The notes: a model not told the origin generated them from the sequence alone. A stretch of 64,000 nt of DNA from an uncultured Rhizobiaceae group bacterium (GCA_937930845.1 CALHBJ010000011.1:124001-188000), one strand, 5' to 3'; positions 1 to 9,642 are shown, counted from the stretch's first letter. Translations and numbers: made by a program.

Positions 1-824
1 ATGGCAAATCCCTCACGCTTGGTCCAAAATCCCATATCATGGGCGTGCTCAATGTAACGCCAGATTCTTTTTCAGATGGCGGTGATTTCATTGCCCCCGC
101 TGCTGCCTTGGCCCGCGCTGAGCAAATGCGGGACCAGGGGGCAACAATCATTGACGTGGGTGGCGAATCCACCCGTCCTGGGGCCACACCCGTGACGGGT
201 GAAGTCGAATGCGCCCGGATTCTGCCCATCATCGAAACTCTTGCCGATGCCGGCGGCTTTATCATTTCCGTTGACACCTACCGTGCAGAAACCGCCCGCC
301 GGGCCGTGGCGGTTGGTGCTCATATCGTCAATGACGTTTGGGGATGTCAGCGCGACCCAGCCATCGCCCAAGTCGCAGCTGAAACCGGCGCCGGCCTGGT
401 AATCATGAGCACACGGCACAGCCGCGACGTTCTGCCCGATCTCATCGAAGACGCGCGCGTATTCCTGGACCGCTCCCTCAAAATCGCCCGCAAGGCGGGG
501 GTCGAAGGACATCAGATCGTAATCGACCCAGGCTTTGGTTTTGCGTCAACGACCGCCCATGACATTCCCCTGCTTGCCCGATTAGATGAATTGCAGACAA
601 TCGGCCTGCCAATGCTTGTGGGCACATCGCGCAAACGGTTCCTGGGAGAATTGACCGGGCGGGAAGCCGCTGACCGGGGGGCTGCCACCGCCGCGACAAG
701 TGTTGTCGCCCGTCAGAAAGGGGCGGCAATTTTTCGGGTCCATGATATAGAAATCAACAAGGACGTCCTTGCTGTGGCAGATGCCGTGAGCCAACAATCG
801 GGGCAGGCCTCAAAACCCGACTAA
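1..824 (+). CDS. folP: Dihydropteroate synthase (5' end cut by window edge)
   Basis: Condenses 6-hydroxymethyl-dihydropterin pyrophosphate with p-aminobenzoate to dihydropteroate in cytosolic folate synthesis; the sulfonamide target. The reading frame is open to the left edge from base 3, and the residues before the first Met (about base 39) are also folP-like, so the true start lies outside the window. Visible family motifs are NVTPDSFSDGG, GESTRPG, the IDPGFGF segment and SRKRFLG near the C-terminus. It is followed after 13 bases by folB and then folK, a classic folate operon. Identity is secure; only the start is missing. Confidence 0.95.
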   Translation, partial: GKSLTLGPKSHIMGVLNVTPDSFSDGGDFIAPAAALARAEQMRDQGATIIDVGGESTRPGATPVTGEVECARILPIIETLADAGGFIISVDTYRAETARRAVAVGAHIVNDVWGCQRDPAIAQVAAETGAGLVIMSTRHSRDVLPDLIEDARVFLDRSLKIARKAGVEGHQIVIDPGFGFASTTAHDIPLLARLDELQTIGLPMLVGTSRKRFLGELTGREAADRGAATAATSVVARQKGAAIFRVHDIEINKDVLAVADAVSQQSGQASKPD

Positions 825-837
825 TGGAGCCATCCCG

Positions 838-1215
838 ATGAGTACTAAAACGCATACTTACGAGATCGTTTTGAAAAATTGTGCCTTCTTCGCCCATCAC
901 GGGGTCTTTGAAGAAGAAACCAAACTTGGGCAGCGTTTCTTTGTGGATGCCGTATTGCAGGTGGAGCCACGCGGCGCATTGGAGGCAGATCGCATTGAAG
1001 GCACAGTGCATTACGGCGAGGCCTTTGCGGTGATCGAAAAACACGTCACCAAGCGCAACCGCTACCTCATTGAAGCGCTGGCACTGGATATTGCCCAGGG
1101 CCTTTGTGAAGAGTTTGCCCAGATCACCCATGCCAGGGTCACGGTGCGCAAACCAAATGCGCCGGTTCCAGGCATACTCGACCATGTGGAAGTTACGGTT
1201 TGTCACCCCGAATGA
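838..1215 (+). CDS. folB: Dihydroneopterin aldolase
   Basis: 125 residues, normal for FolB. It converts 7,8-dihydroneopterin to 6-hydroxymethyl-dihydropterin and glycolaldehyde, the step just before FolK. The FAHHGVFEEE segment near residues 17-26 is the family signature of the substrate pocket, and the C-terminal VTVRKPNAP segment is also typical. The ATG lies 9 bases after a GGAG ribosome site. The stop overlaps the folK start as ATGA, indicating translational coupling. Confidence 0.93.
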   Translation: MSTKTHTYEIVLKNCAFFAHHGVFEEETKLGQRFFVDAVLQVEPRGALEADRIEGTVHYGEAFAVIEKHVTKRNRYLIEALALDIAQGLCEEFAQITHARVTVRKPNAPVPGILDHVEVTVCHPE

Positions 1216-1727
1216 ACGATGCCTCCCGCGCCTGGCTGGGTCTGGGCGGCAATATTGGCGATGTGGAAAAGGCCATGGCCGCGGCTTTGCAGCGGCTGGA
1301 CGACGATGCGTCAATTCAGGTCATCCAGGTTTCGCCGGTTTATAAAACACCGCCCTGGGGCGTTGAAGATCAACCCTGGTTTCTCAATTGTTGCGCAGAA
1401 ATTGCCACCACATTACCGCCGGAGCATCTGCTTGATGTGTGCCAGGCAGCCGAACGGGCCGGCAAACGTGAGCGCATCCAGCGCTGGGGGCCACGCACCA
1501 TCGACATCGATATTCTTGTGTTTGAAGGGATTGAGCAAGAAGAGCAGCGGCTGACCCTGCCTCACCCAAGGATTTGCGAGCGGGCATTCGTGCTGGTGCC
1601 ATTGGCAGATATTGCGCCGCAGGTCGTACTCAATGGCTCAACCATCGCCCAACTGGCGAGTGAATGCGATCAGCCCGGTTTGGAAAAAACAACCGCTGCC
1701 ACCCACTGGTGGCAGGCAAAAGGGTAA
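1212..1727 (+). CDS. folK: 2-amino-4-hydroxy-6-hydroxymethyldihydropteridine pyrophosphokinase (HPPK)
   Basis: Transfers pyrophosphate from ATP to 6-hydroxymethyl-dihydropterin, making the FolP substrate. About 171 residues. Seen: LGLGGNIGD at the N-terminus, the VSPVYKTPPWG pterin-binding segment, and the RWGPRTIDIDILVF metal-binding signature with its two Asp, then LPHPRICERAFVLVPL. I chose the ATG at 1212, which overlaps the folB stop (ATGA); an in-frame TTG at 1200 would add four residues but has less support. Last gene of the folPBK unit. Confidence 0.94.
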   Translation: MNDASRAWLGLGGNIGDVEKAMAAALQRLDDDASIQVIQVSPVYKTPPWGVEDQPWFLNCCAEIATTLPPEHLLDVCQAAERAGKRERIQRWGPRTIDIDILVFEGIEQEEQRLTLPHPRICERAFVLVPLADIAPQVVLNGSTIAQLASECDQPGLEKTTAATHWWQAKG

Positions 1728-1738
1728 CGCTTTTGAAT

Positions 1739-2275
1739 TTATTGCGACAACAGGCTGGTGCGTCTGGCAGAGCCGGTGCGGTTGAGCGTCAGACCGATAA
1801 ACGGAATAAGTTTCTGATTCACCCGCACTGATATGGTGATGTTCAGCTTGTTGTGGTTTTTCAAATTGGCCACCATCGTGCCGCGCAGCTTTTTGCGCTT
1901 CACACTCAAAACAAGCTTTTTGCCGCGCAGGCGACCGGATGTAATATCCAGGCCCTTGCCCTTGGCACCATCGAGGAATTCACCGCGATAGCTGTTACCG
2001 CGCTTGGTAACCGTTGCCGAGATATCCTGGGAAAACAGGCCAACACGGCATTTGCCGGTCAGTTCCATACCTGCACTTGCGGGCTTGTTGCCGTTAAAAT
2101 TGCAGGTAAACCGGGTATTTTTATAGGGTCCGGCCACGATTGAACCCGCGCCAGACCATTGGCCTTCCACGGAAGCAAAATAAACAGCATCGCTGGCGAC
2201 AACCGGCGAAACGCCGATGACCGCACCAGTTGCAGAATAGATCAGGGCCTGACGAAAGGATGACAGGAGACTCAT
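1739..2275 (-). CDS. Secreted hypothetical protein
   Basis: About 178 residues from the ATG at 2275 (an in-frame GTG at 2284 is possible). The N-terminus has a hydrophobic stretch ending near VVASDA, which looks like a Sec signal peptide, so the product is probably periplasmic. The mature part is basic and beta-rich, with short alternating strands, two Cys (FTCNF and GKCRV) about 24 residues apart that could form a disulfide, and a very basic KRKKLRG patch. I do not recognise a named family. It converges on folK and stands alone, followed upstream by about 110 bases without a gene. Confidence 0.6.
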   Translation of the reverse strand: MSLLSSFRQALIYSATGAVIGVSPVVASDAVYFASVEGQWSGAGSIVAGPYKNTRFTCNFNGNKPASAGMELTGKCRVGLFSQDISATVTKRGNSYRGEFLDGAKGKGLDITSGRLRGKKLVLSVKRKKLRGTMVANLKNHNKLNITISVRVNQKLIPFIGLTLNRTGSARRTSLLSQ

Positions 2276-2386
2276 AACACACACGCCTGTTTTGGACTGG
2301 AGTGGAGTATTAACGATAATGGTTAACGCAATGCTGACGATATCGCCAGCGCTGTCTTATCTGATCACAAACTGTTGCAAGCCTGT

Positions 2387-3514
2387 TTATTTCGTCCTGG
2401 CATCTTCATGGCCACCGCCGGAACTGCGCAGCAATTCGGACATGAAATCCGAAACCGTCGGGCGATGCTGGTTAGAAAATGCCAGCGGACGGCACACATC
2501 AATTGCGGCAATGCCTATGCGCGCCGTCAACAGTCCATTGACCACACCCTCCCCCAACCTGGAAGACAATTTCGAAGCCAATCCCTGTCCCACCACCTGT
2601 TGCAGCAGCCCATCGCCAATCGCAATCGACCCGGTGACCGCCAGATGCCCAACGACATTACGCGCCAGACGCCAGAAGCCCAGCGTACCCGGCCTGCCCC
2701 CGTAAAGTTGCGCAAGTTGGCGAATGAGCCGCATATTTTCAAACAACACGAAGCCCACATCGACAATGGCTCTGGGGCTGACGGCAGTGACCACTGACAC
2801 TCGTTTTGCCGACCCCATCACCAGCCGCCGGGCCGTGCCATCAAGCCCTTTGAGCAAATCGCGCTCGGCTAGTGCCAAGAGATCACGCCCGTCAATGATC
2901 TCATTTTCATGGGCTGCCAGTGCTGCAAGCCCTTTTTGGGTATCCCCGCGATTGCCATAAAGCGAGGCCAGTTCCTTTAGAACTTTGCGCGCCGCACGCG
3001 GGTCATTGTCCACCGCAATTTGAGCAGACAGCGCCCGCAAATGATCCACATGGGCCATCCGGCGCAGGCTCCACAATTCACGCAGAACCATCGCCAGCAC
3101 AGAAACGGCAAACACGGCCACCAGCACAACGGCCAGCCAGCCCAGCCAGTCCTGACGCGCAAAGAGGTCGCGGATCAGCTGATCAAACCACAGCCCCATG
3201 GCCAGCGAGACAAGCGCTGCCAGACTGCCCCAAAATATGCGCGACCAGCGCAGGCCCGGTTTTTCAACGACAGGCGGCACAGGCGGCGTCAATTGCTCTA
3301 CGATTTGCTGTTCGGATGCCGAAAGCCGTTGGGCAGCCTCCTGCGGCAGCAATTCAATCTGCGGCGGCGCAGCCACAACCTTCGGCTGGCGCTTGCGCGG
3401 TGTTGCTGCAGATTTTTTGGCAGACGTTGCAGATGGTGCCACCTTTTTCTGTGCGCCCGTCGGCCTGGGCTCATCAAGGCTAAACGCGCGGGGCGCTCTT
3501 TTTTTGTCACTCAT
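2387..3514 (-). CDS. TIGR01620 / DUF697 family inner-membrane protein (YcjF-like)
   Basis: 375 residues. A basic, Pro/Ala/Lys-rich cytosolic N-terminus (about residues 1-95) is followed by two hydrophobic segments at about 90-110 and 122-145, then a helical cytoplasmic domain with the GTARRLVMGSAKRVSVVTAVSP segment typical of the DUF697 family. Its ATG overlaps the stop of the upstream ycjX-like gene (ATGA), so the two are co-translated. In enterobacteria the homologues ycjX and ycjF also sit together and belong to a stress regulon, but a molecular role is not established. Family assignment is firm; function is unknown. Confidence 0.85.
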   Translation of the reverse strand: MSDKKRAPRAFSLDEPRPTGAQKKVAPSATSAKKSAATPRKRQPKVVAAPPQIELLPQEAAQRLSASEQQIVEQLTPPVPPVVEKPGLRWSRIFWGSLAALVSLAMGLWFDQLIRDLFARQDWLGWLAVVLVAVFAVSVLAMVLRELWSLRRMAHVDHLRALSAQIAVDNDPRAARKVLKELASLYGNRGDTQKGLAALAAHENEIIDGRDLLALAERDLLKGLDGTARRLVMGSAKRVSVVTAVSPRAIVDVGFVLFENMRLIRQLAQLYGGRPGTLGFWRLARNVVGHLAVTGSIAIGDGLLQQVVGQGLASKLSSRLGEGVVNGLLTARIGIAAIDVCRPLAFSNQHRPTVSDFMSELLRSSGGGHEDARTK

Positions 3515-5031
3515 GCCAGCCAGTCTCCCAACAAAAATTCCAAAGCGCGGTCGAGGCGTATATGCGGCAGCGAAAGCGAAAGACCGGCTTGGTCATTTTC
3601 AAGTTTAGGCGGTGAGAATCTAACGAAATTCAAATCCCCCATATCCGCGCCCGCCGACAGCGCAGCATCGGGGTCCGATGGCAGGTCGCCAGGAAAAATT
3701 GCCGTTGAACTCTTCCCGTCAAAGGATTGATCCCCCAGCCGCTCCCCGGCAATGGGTGTGCCAACGATCACTGGCAGGATTTCGCCATCCTGGGTGATTT
3801 CGGCCTCGCGGGTTGCCCGAACCGCCGCCATTGCCACCACATCGGTTGTCGCCCCGCCAAAATGCGCCCGTTCCTGCGCGCGCTTCACCAGCCGGTCAAG
3901 AATGGCCTCCAGCCGGTCATGGTTCTCATGATGCAGATGGTCCGCCTTGGTGGCAGCAAACAGGATGCGGTCGGTGCGGGTGGTGAATAAAGAAGTGAGC
4001 CAGGAACGCTTGCCGTGGTTGAAACAGGACAGGATTTCACTCAATGCCGTTTCAAGATCAGCCACCGCTTCTGGCCCGGCATTGAGTGCCTGCAGCGCAT
4101 CCACAAGCACAATTTGTCGATCAATACGCGCAAAATGGTCACGAAAAAACGGTTTCACCACGAGCCTTTTGTAGGATTCGTAACGCCGTTCCATCATCGC
4201 AAAAAGCGAACCAGGTGCTGCCACGGTCCCTTCCGCCATCTCCACAGGCGCAAAAGTGAGCGCTGGCGATCCTTCCAGATCACCGGGCATTAAAAACCGG
4301 CCCGGCGGCAAGGTCGACAAGGCCGTTTCATCCCGGCGACAGGCACGCAGATAGTCGGTAAAAACACCCGCCAATGCCTGTGCTTGCATCTCGTCCGCAT
4401 CGGCTGCGGGGTCTGTGGTGGCATCAAGACCATGCCATTTCGACGCCAGAGATTGTCGATTAGGCAACCGCGACAGCGCCAGCGCTTCGCGCGACCATTG
4501 GCGATAATTCTTACCCAACAAGGGCAAATCGAGCAGCCATTCGCCTGGATAGTCGACAATGTCCAAAGTCAGGGATCCCGCGCCAAAAGTGCGGCTCCAG
4601 CCACTGGCTGAGGTGAAATTAAGTTTCAGCCGGAGTTCAGAGATCGAATTGGTCGATTGGGGCCAAACCGCCTCTTCCAACAGGGATTTCAGATGTTGTT
4701 CATAGCGAAACCGTGGCACACCATCATCCGCCTGGGGCTGAAGACTGGCTTCCTGCAACCGCCCTTGCGAATAGGCACCAAACAACGGCAATCGCCCCCC
4801 ATGCAGCAAATTATGCACCATGGAGGTGATGAACACCGTCTTGCCCGCGCGCGACAGGCCGGTGACGCCAAACCGCAATGTTGGGTTGAGCAATCCGCTC
4901 GCCGCATCCGACAAATTGTCGAAAGCGATCAAAGCATCATCGGAAAGTGTCGTAATTTTCGCCAAAAACCCCGATTTCTCCTTATCTGTACCGGTCCCAC
5001 CAGACCGCAGGCCTGGATATAGGCACGCCAC
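3511..5031 (-). CDS. ycjX: YcjX-like P-loop NTPase (DUF463)
   Basis: 506 residues as drawn. It carries a Walker A-type loop GLSRAGKTVF near residue 58, then WLLDLPLLGK and the IVDYPGEWLLD switch segment typical of the YcjX family of GTPase-like proteins. Length fits the family (about 465-500). The drawn start is a GTG at 5031; homologues begin nearer the LSDDALIAFDNL segment, so the start may be up to 30 residues further in. Translationally coupled to the downstream TIGR01620 membrane protein, its probable partner. The exact cellular job is unknown. Confidence 0.88.
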   Translation of the reverse strand: MACLYPGLRSGGTGTDKEKSGFLAKITTLSDDALIAFDNLSDAASGLLNPTLRFGVTGLSRAGKTVFITSMVHNLLHGGRLPLFGAYSQGRLQEASLQPQADDGVPRFRYEQHLKSLLEEAVWPQSTNSISELRLKLNFTSASGWSRTFGAGSLTLDIVDYPGEWLLDLPLLGKNYRQWSREALALSRLPNRQSLASKWHGLDATTDPAADADEMQAQALAGVFTDYLRACRRDETALSTLPPGRFLMPGDLEGSPALTFAPVEMAEGTVAAPGSLFAMMERRYESYKRLVVKPFFRDHFARIDRQIVLVDALQALNAGPEAVADLETALSEILSCFNHGKRSWLTSLFTTRTDRILFAATKADHLHHENHDRLEAILDRLVKRAQERAHFGGATTDVVAMAAVRATREAEITQDGEILPVIVGTPIAGERLGDQSFDGKSSTAIFPGDLPSDPDAALSAGADMGDLNFVRFSPPKLENDQAGLSLSLPHIRLDRALEFLLGDWLA

Positions 5032-5064
5032 GCCCCAATGCCAAATTTTACAAGGTGTTATAGC

Positions 5065-5604
5065 TCACGCGCGGGAGGAGCGAGAGGGTTCGATATCCTT
5101 GGGGCGCAGAAACTCCACAAGCTGACCGCTGCCCCGTCCAATCGCTGTCCAATCCGCCAAATCCAGATCAAACACAGCCAAAGAACCCGTGCCAAAATGT
5201 GAGGCCATCAACTTATGTGCCGCCGGGCTAGATGGTGCCGCAAGCCAGCGAGACAATTCATCACATGTGGGGTTGTGACCAACCACCAACACGGTTTGGG
5301 CCGCCTGACCCCACAATATCTGCAGATAATCATCGCAGGATCCCATATAGAGAGCCTGCTCATAAGTGACATCGAGTTCCAGCGGGTCATCGGCAAGGCC
5401 CTCGCGCAACTGGCTCAAAGTTTCACGGGTGCGTGCGGCGGGTGAACAAATCACCGCATCTGGCCGCACACCCTCCTGACGCCACCAGCGCGACAACAAC
5501 AACATCTGTTCCAACCCCCGCGCGTTAAGGGGGCGGTCAATGTCCCCCTGCCCGGGCTGGCTCCACGAAGATTTGCCATGACGAAGTATGTAGAGCCGTT
5601 TCAT
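5065..5604 (-). CDS. SixA-like histidine phosphatase
   Basis: 179 residues of the histidine phosphatase (phosphoglycerate-mutase-like) superfamily. The catalytic RHG motif is in the N-terminal LRHGKSSW, and the second catalytic His is in VVGHNPTCDELSRWL. Size and absence of a signal peptide fit the short SixA-type branch, which dephosphorylates histidine phosphotransfer domains in E. coli; the real substrate here cannot be told. It lies upstream of the ycjX pair on the same strand with a 33-base gap and may head that operon. Confidence 0.85.
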   Translation of the reverse strand: MKRLYILRHGKSSWSQPGQGDIDRPLNARGLEQMLLLSRWWRQEGVRPDAVICSPAARTRETLSQLREGLADDPLELDVTYEQALYMGSCDDYLQILWGQAAQTVLVVGHNPTCDELSRWLAAPSSPAAHKLMASHFGTGSLAVFDLDLADWTAIGRGSGQLVEFLRPKDIEPSRSSRA

Positions 5605-5758
5605 GGCTTCGGTCTAACCGGGTGTTGAACGTTTGAAAAGCGCGTGTTCGTCTTTTTATACACGTCAACACCGTTCAAGCCGGGCTAATGCCTTGCCCGC
5701 AAAAGCATGACTTTCTATAACCCCGCCAGATTAACTGCTAAACGAGACAGGCAGCACG

Positions 5759-6517
5759 ATGGCAGGCCATTCCAAATTCAAGAACATCATGCACCGCAAA
5801 GGGCGCCAGGACGCCGTGCGCTCGAAGATGTTCGCCAAGCTCTCCAAGGAGATCACCGTGGCCTCCAAGATGGGCGGCCCTGATCCTGACGGCAATCCGC
5901 GCCTTCGTCTGGCCATTGCCAATGCCAAGGGCCAATCCATGCCCAAGGACAATATCAGCCGCGCGATCACGAAGGGTCAGGCTGGCGAAGGCGATGACTA
6001 TTTTGAAATCCGCTATGAAGGCTATGGACCGGCCGGTGTGGCAGTGATTGTGGAAGCCCTGACCGACAACAAAAATCGTTCCGCAGGCAATGTTCGCGCC
6101 GCATTCACCAAGAATGGCGGCCAGATGGGGGAGACCGGCTCCGTTGGCTTCATGTTCGACAGGGTGGGTGAAATCAAATATCCCGCCAGCATCGGCGATG
6201 AAGATAAGGTCATGGAAGCGGCAATTGAGGCGGGGGCCGAAGATGTCGCCTCTGACATGAATGAAGATGGGGATGGCCATACCATCATCTGCGGTTTCGA
6301 AGACCTCGGGGATGTGTCCAAGACACTGGAAGAAACGCTTGGCGAACCCGAAAGTGTCAACATTATCTGGCGTCCACAAAACACCGTGCCGGTGGATGAA
6401 GAAAAAGCCGGAACGCTGATGAAACTGATTGATGCGTTGGAAGACGACGACGATGTGCAAAACGTCTACGCCAATTTCGACATCAGTGATGACGTTATGG
6501 CCCAGTTGCAGGGTTAA
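5759..6517 (+). CDS. yebC: YebC/PmpR family regulator / translation factor
   Basis: 252 residues, usual for YebC. The N-terminus [18 protein letters not shown] is the family signature, followed by [11 protein letters not shown] and the acidic C-terminal part with [18 protein letters not shown]. Members are described as transcriptional regulators and, in some bacteria, as factors easing ribosome stalling at proline stretches. In many alphaproteobacteria yebC directly precedes ruvC; here two unrelated genes lie between them. Confidence 0.95.
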   Translation: MAGHSKFKNIMHRKGRQDAVRSKMFAKLSKEITVASKMGGPDPDGNPRLRLAIANAKGQSMPKDNISRAITKGQAGEGDDYFEIRYEGYGPAGVAVIVEALTDNKNRSAGNVRAAFTKNGGQMGETGSVGFMFDRVGEIKYPASIGDEDKVMEAAIEAGAEDVASDMNEDGDGHTIICGFEDLGDVSKTLEETLGEPESVNIIWRPQNTVPVDEEKAGTLMKLIDALEDDDDVQNVYANFDISDDVMAQLQG

Positions 6518-6631
6518 TCCCGCAGGACTTTAACCCGCTCACCGCACACACACTAATTTGTGCAGTGACGCCAAAGGTGGTTGGATTAGACTCCGGGGAT
6601 TGGGGCAAGGCTCAATTCAGGAGACAGTCAA

Positions 6632-7477
6632 ATGTGTGACCATTGCGTAATTCAATCGGTAAAAGACAGAATGCTGAACCGGCGCGACCTGTTCAAGGCG
6701 AGTGCCGTTGGCGCTGCAACTGTGGCTGCAGCCGCCACGGGCCTGCAGGCGACCCCGGCATTTGCTGGCGGTCACGGAGTGAAAACCAAGCTCGGTGAAG
6801 TCATCGACATGACCCATACTCTGTCACCGGATTTTCCAACCTTTTTCGGCGTGCCAGGCATTAGTTCACAACAGAAATTCAACTTTAAAGAACATGGGTT
6901 TAATCTGTTTGACCTCACCATCAATGAGCACACCGCAACCCATGTGGATGCGCCATTGCATTTCTCCGCTGACGGAAGGTCAGTGGACGAAATAGCGATT
7001 GCCGATCTTGTGGTGCCATTGGTCGTGATCAACATCAAGGAAAAGGCCGCTGCCAGCCCCGATGCCCAGGTGACACCGGAAGATCTCAAAGCCTGGATAT
7101 CGAAAAACGGACCGCTACCCGAACGTTGTTGTGTGGCAATGAATTCCGGCTGGGCCGCCAAATCCGGCAACGCTGCGGAATATGTGGGCAATGACGCTGA
7201 AAATAAAAAGCACTTCCCGGGATTTCATGTGGAAGCAACGAAAATGCTGCTGGAGGAATCCAGTGCTGCCGCCCTGGCGGTTGATACACTTTCGCTCGAC
7301 CACGGCCCGTCAGCCGATTTTGCAACCCATTATGCATGGTTGCCCGCCGGTCGTTACGGGATCGAAAATCTTGCCGGTCTCGATGCTGTGCCGGAAAATG
7401 GCGCAACCTTGGTTGTCGGCGCGCCAAAACACAAAGGCGGCACCGGTGGACCATCGCGCATCTTCGCCATGATCTGA
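6632..7477 (+). CDS. Tat-exported metal-dependent cyclase family protein
   Basis: 281 residues. A twin-arginine signal is visible (NRRDLFK at residues 16-22, then an Ala-rich hydrophobic stretch ending near AFAGG), so the enzyme is probably exported folded to the periplasm. The mature domain has the cyclase/kynurenine-formamidase metal motif HTATHVDAPLHF (residues 100-111), with His and Asp ligands. The start at 6632 follows GGAG by 8 bases. Known relatives include kynurenine formamidase and polyketide cyclases; the substrate cannot be read from sequence. It converges on the aminotransferase gene across a 32-base gap. Confidence 0.85.
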   Translation: MCDHCVIQSVKDRMLNRRDLFKASAVGAATVAAAATGLQATPAFAGGHGVKTKLGEVIDMTHTLSPDFPTFFGVPGISSQQKFNFKEHGFNLFDLTINEHTATHVDAPLHFSADGRSVDEIAIADLVVPLVVINIKEKAAASPDAQVTPEDLKAWISKNGPLPERCCVAMNSGWAAKSGNAAEYVGNDAENKKHFPGFHVEATKMLLEESSAAALAVDTLSLDHGPSADFATHYAWLPAGRYGIENLAGLDAVPENGATLVVGAPKHKGGTGGPSRIFAMI

Positions 7478-7509
7478 ACCGTGTAACGGGAAATATCGGT
7501 GTCTTAAAT

Positions 7510-8436
7510 TTAGGACAAATATGAGTTGCCCTCATAGCGCACCGCTTCGCTCATGGCTGGGTCATTGTGCCAGTCCCAATAGGTGTCGCTGATCTTGCGG
7601 GTCAGCGGACCTATGGCGTCATTTGAAAAAATTCTTTGATTGACGCGGGTGATTGGCACCGCGCCGCCGCCGGTGGTTGTGGCAAACACCTCATCGGCCT
7701 GTAAAAACGCCTCAAAGGGAATATCGCTCTCTTCGCAGGTCAGTCCGTGATGGGCACATATTTCCATGGCAACTTTGCGCGTGATCCCTTGTAATACGCC
7801 TGAACGCGGAGTTGTCACTTTGCCATCCTTGACCATGAACACATTAAATCCGGGGCCTTCGGTCACATTGCCATCCCTGTCCAGCAGCAACGTATTGTCG
7901 TACCCGGCTTCCTTTGCATCTATGAGACCCTGGGTAAAATCACCCCAGTGGTAGTTCTTGGCCGTTGGATCAACGCTGCCGGGCGAAATGCGCTCCACCT
8001 GTTCCGGCACGAGCAGATGGGCGCCCCGCGCCACCACATCTTCCAAAAACACCCAAACAAACGGCACACACCATGCATAGAAATGATTCTCACAATCCCG
8101 CGGGTCACGGCTCCCCAAAATCTTGGGCTGGCCCCGGCTCGCAACAACGGAAACGTAGCTGCGTTGAAGGCCGCTGCGGGCAACGATATTGTGGAGAATA
8201 TCTCTTATTTCATCGCGCGATTGGGGAATGCTCAGGCGGCACTTTTCAAGGCTTTGTTCAAAGCGTTCCAGATAATCATCCATGCGAAAAAAGCGCCCGT
8301 CCCACACATGCACCACATCGTAGGTGATGTCGCTATGGGTCAGACCCCAGTCCGTAACTGGAATGGCGGCATTGGCGATTGGCATGATTTCACCCCGCAT
8401 CCAGGCCGCGCCCGACTGCCAATTATCGTCTACCAT
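7510..8436 (-). CDS. Class IV (fold IV) PLP aminotransferase, possibly (R)-amine transaminase-like
   Basis: 308 residues from the ATG at 8436, which has GGAGG 8 bases upstream (an in-frame TTG at 8451 is less likely). It is a fold-type IV PLP enzyme, like branched-chain and D-amino-acid aminotransferases. The Schiff-base Lys is probably K160 in DPTAKNYHWGD, and the phosphate-binding region is TTTGGGAVPI. The HSDITYDVVHVWDGRFFR block (residues 34-51) resembles (R)-selective amine transaminases more than E. coli IlvE. Substrate is unproven. It lies, with the convergent cyclase, between yebC and ruvC. Confidence 0.85.
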   Translation of the reverse strand: MVDDNWQSGAAWMRGEIMPIANAAIPVTDWGLTHSDITYDVVHVWDGRFFRMDDYLERFEQSLEKCRLSIPQSRDEIRDILHNIVARSGLQRSYVSVVASRGQPKILGSRDPRDCENHFYAWCVPFVWVFLEDVVARGAHLLVPEQVERISPGSVDPTAKNYHWGDFTQGLIDAKEAGYDNTLLLDRDGNVTEGPGFNVFMVKDGKVTTPRSGVLQGITRKVAMEICAHHGLTCEESDIPFEAFLQADEVFATTTGGGAVPITRVNQRIFSNDAIGPLTRKISDTYWDWHNDPAMSEAVRYEGNSYLS

Positions 8437-8496
8437 CTTGCATTCCTCCAACAGCTTCCACAGTGTCTTTTCAAACGACTCACCAAGTGAGAATTC

Positions 8497-9015
8497 ATGA
8501 GTGAAACGATCCGCATTATTGGCATCGATCCCGGCTTGCGCAACATGGGATGGGGCGTGGTGGAAAGCCAGGGCAGCAGCCTGCGTTTTGTCGCTGCAGG
8601 AACCATTCGTTCAAATGTAAAATCCGAGCTGGCACAACGCCTGCTGCAACTCCACGACGGCATGGTCGACGTGTTGTCACGACACGCCCCCGATGAGGCA
8701 GCCGTTGAAAACACATTCGTCAACAAGGATGCAGGCGCGACGCTCAAACTGGGCCAGGCCCGTGGCATTGCCATGCTGGTTCCCGCCCGTGCCGGGCTGG
8801 TGGTGGCCGAATATGCACCAAATGCCGTCAAAAAGGCCGTCATTGGCGTGGGCCATGGGGATAAATCCCAAATCAAACTCATGGTCGACATGCTGTTGCC
8901 TAAATCCAGCTATGATTCAGACGATGCGGCAGATGCGCTGGCCATCGCCATATGCCATGCCCATCACCGGGGAATGGGCAGCAATCGCATTGCCGCCGCT
9001 GTTGCGGCTGGTTAA
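8497..9015 (+). CDS. ruvC: Holliday junction resolvase RuvC
   Basis: 172 residues. Endonuclease that cuts Holliday junctions symmetrically in recombination repair, acting with RuvAB. Catalytic acidic residues are visible in [26 protein letters not shown] and the C-terminal [17 protein letters not shown]. First gene of the ruvCAB cluster, 9 bases before ruvA, and transcribed away from the aminotransferase gene. Confidence 0.97.
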   Translation: MSETIRIIGIDPGLRNMGWGVVESQGSSLRFVAAGTIRSNVKSELAQRLLQLHDGMVDVLSRHAPDEAAVENTFVNKDAGATLKLGQARGIAMLVPARAGLVVAEYAPNAVKKAVIGVGHGDKSQIKLMVDMLLPKSSYDSDDAADALAIAICHAHHRGMGSNRIAAAVAAG

Positions 9016-9024
9016 GGACACACA

Positions 9025-9642
9025 ATGATTGGCAAACTCAAAGGTGTGGTGGATTCCAACGGCGAAGACTGGGTCATCATTGATGTCCACGGCGTTGGAT
9101 ATCAGGTCCATTGTTCCACACGAACCCTGGGCAGCCTGCCATCGGCTGGCGAAGCGGTTACCCTGGCAATTGAAACCCATGTGCGCGAAACGGAAATCAA
9201 ACTTTTTGGCTTTTCTGCCGATCTGGAGCGGGAATGGTTCCGCCTTTTGCAAAACGTCCAGGGCGTTGGCGCAAAAGTGGCGCTGGCCATTTTGGGCACA
9301 TTGTCCCCCGGTGAAATTGCCTCGGCCATCGCCCTGCAAGACAAAGCCATGGTGGCACGTGCACCAGGGGTTGGCCCAAAAGTTGCTCAGCGCATCGTCA
9401 CGGAACTGAAAGACAAGGCACCTGCCCTTTCCGGCGATGCAACCGGCACGATCGGGCTGCAACAGGAAATTGGCGAAGGGGTCGCTGGCAGCGCCGTGCA
9501 GGATGCGGTGAGTGCCCTGAGCAATCTGGGCTATTCCAGCCAGCAGGCCAGTGCCGCCGTGGGCGCAGCACTCAAAAGCGCCGGTGAAGACGCCAACAGC
9601 GCCACCCTCATCCGCCTTGGCCTGCGGGAGCTGAGTTCATGA
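9025..9642 (+). CDS. ruvA: Holliday junction branch migration protein RuvA
   Basis: 205 residues. RuvA binds the four-way junction and loads the RuvB motors. Seen: the N-terminal OB domain ([10 protein letters not shown]... [11 protein letters not shown]), two helix-hairpin-helix segments ([16 protein letters not shown] and [16 protein letters not shown]), a flexible linker and the C-terminal three-helix RuvB-contact domain. The stop overlaps the ruvB start as ATGA. Confidence 0.97.
   Translation: MIGKLKGVVDSNGEDWVIIDVHGVGYQVHCSTRTLGSLPSAGEAVTLAIETHVRETEIKLFGFSADLEREWFRLLQNVQGVGAKVALAILGTLSPGEIASAIALQDKAMVARAPGVGPKVAQRIVTELKDKAPALSGDATGTIGLQQEIGEGVAGSAVQDAVSALSNLGYSSQQASAAVGAALKSAGEDANSATLIRLGLRELSS

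Noticed and set aside
2309-2327. Possible CtrA box (two TTAACG separated) near 2310-2327
   Set aside because: Half-sites are nine bases apart, not seven, and no fitting promoter gene lies next to it.
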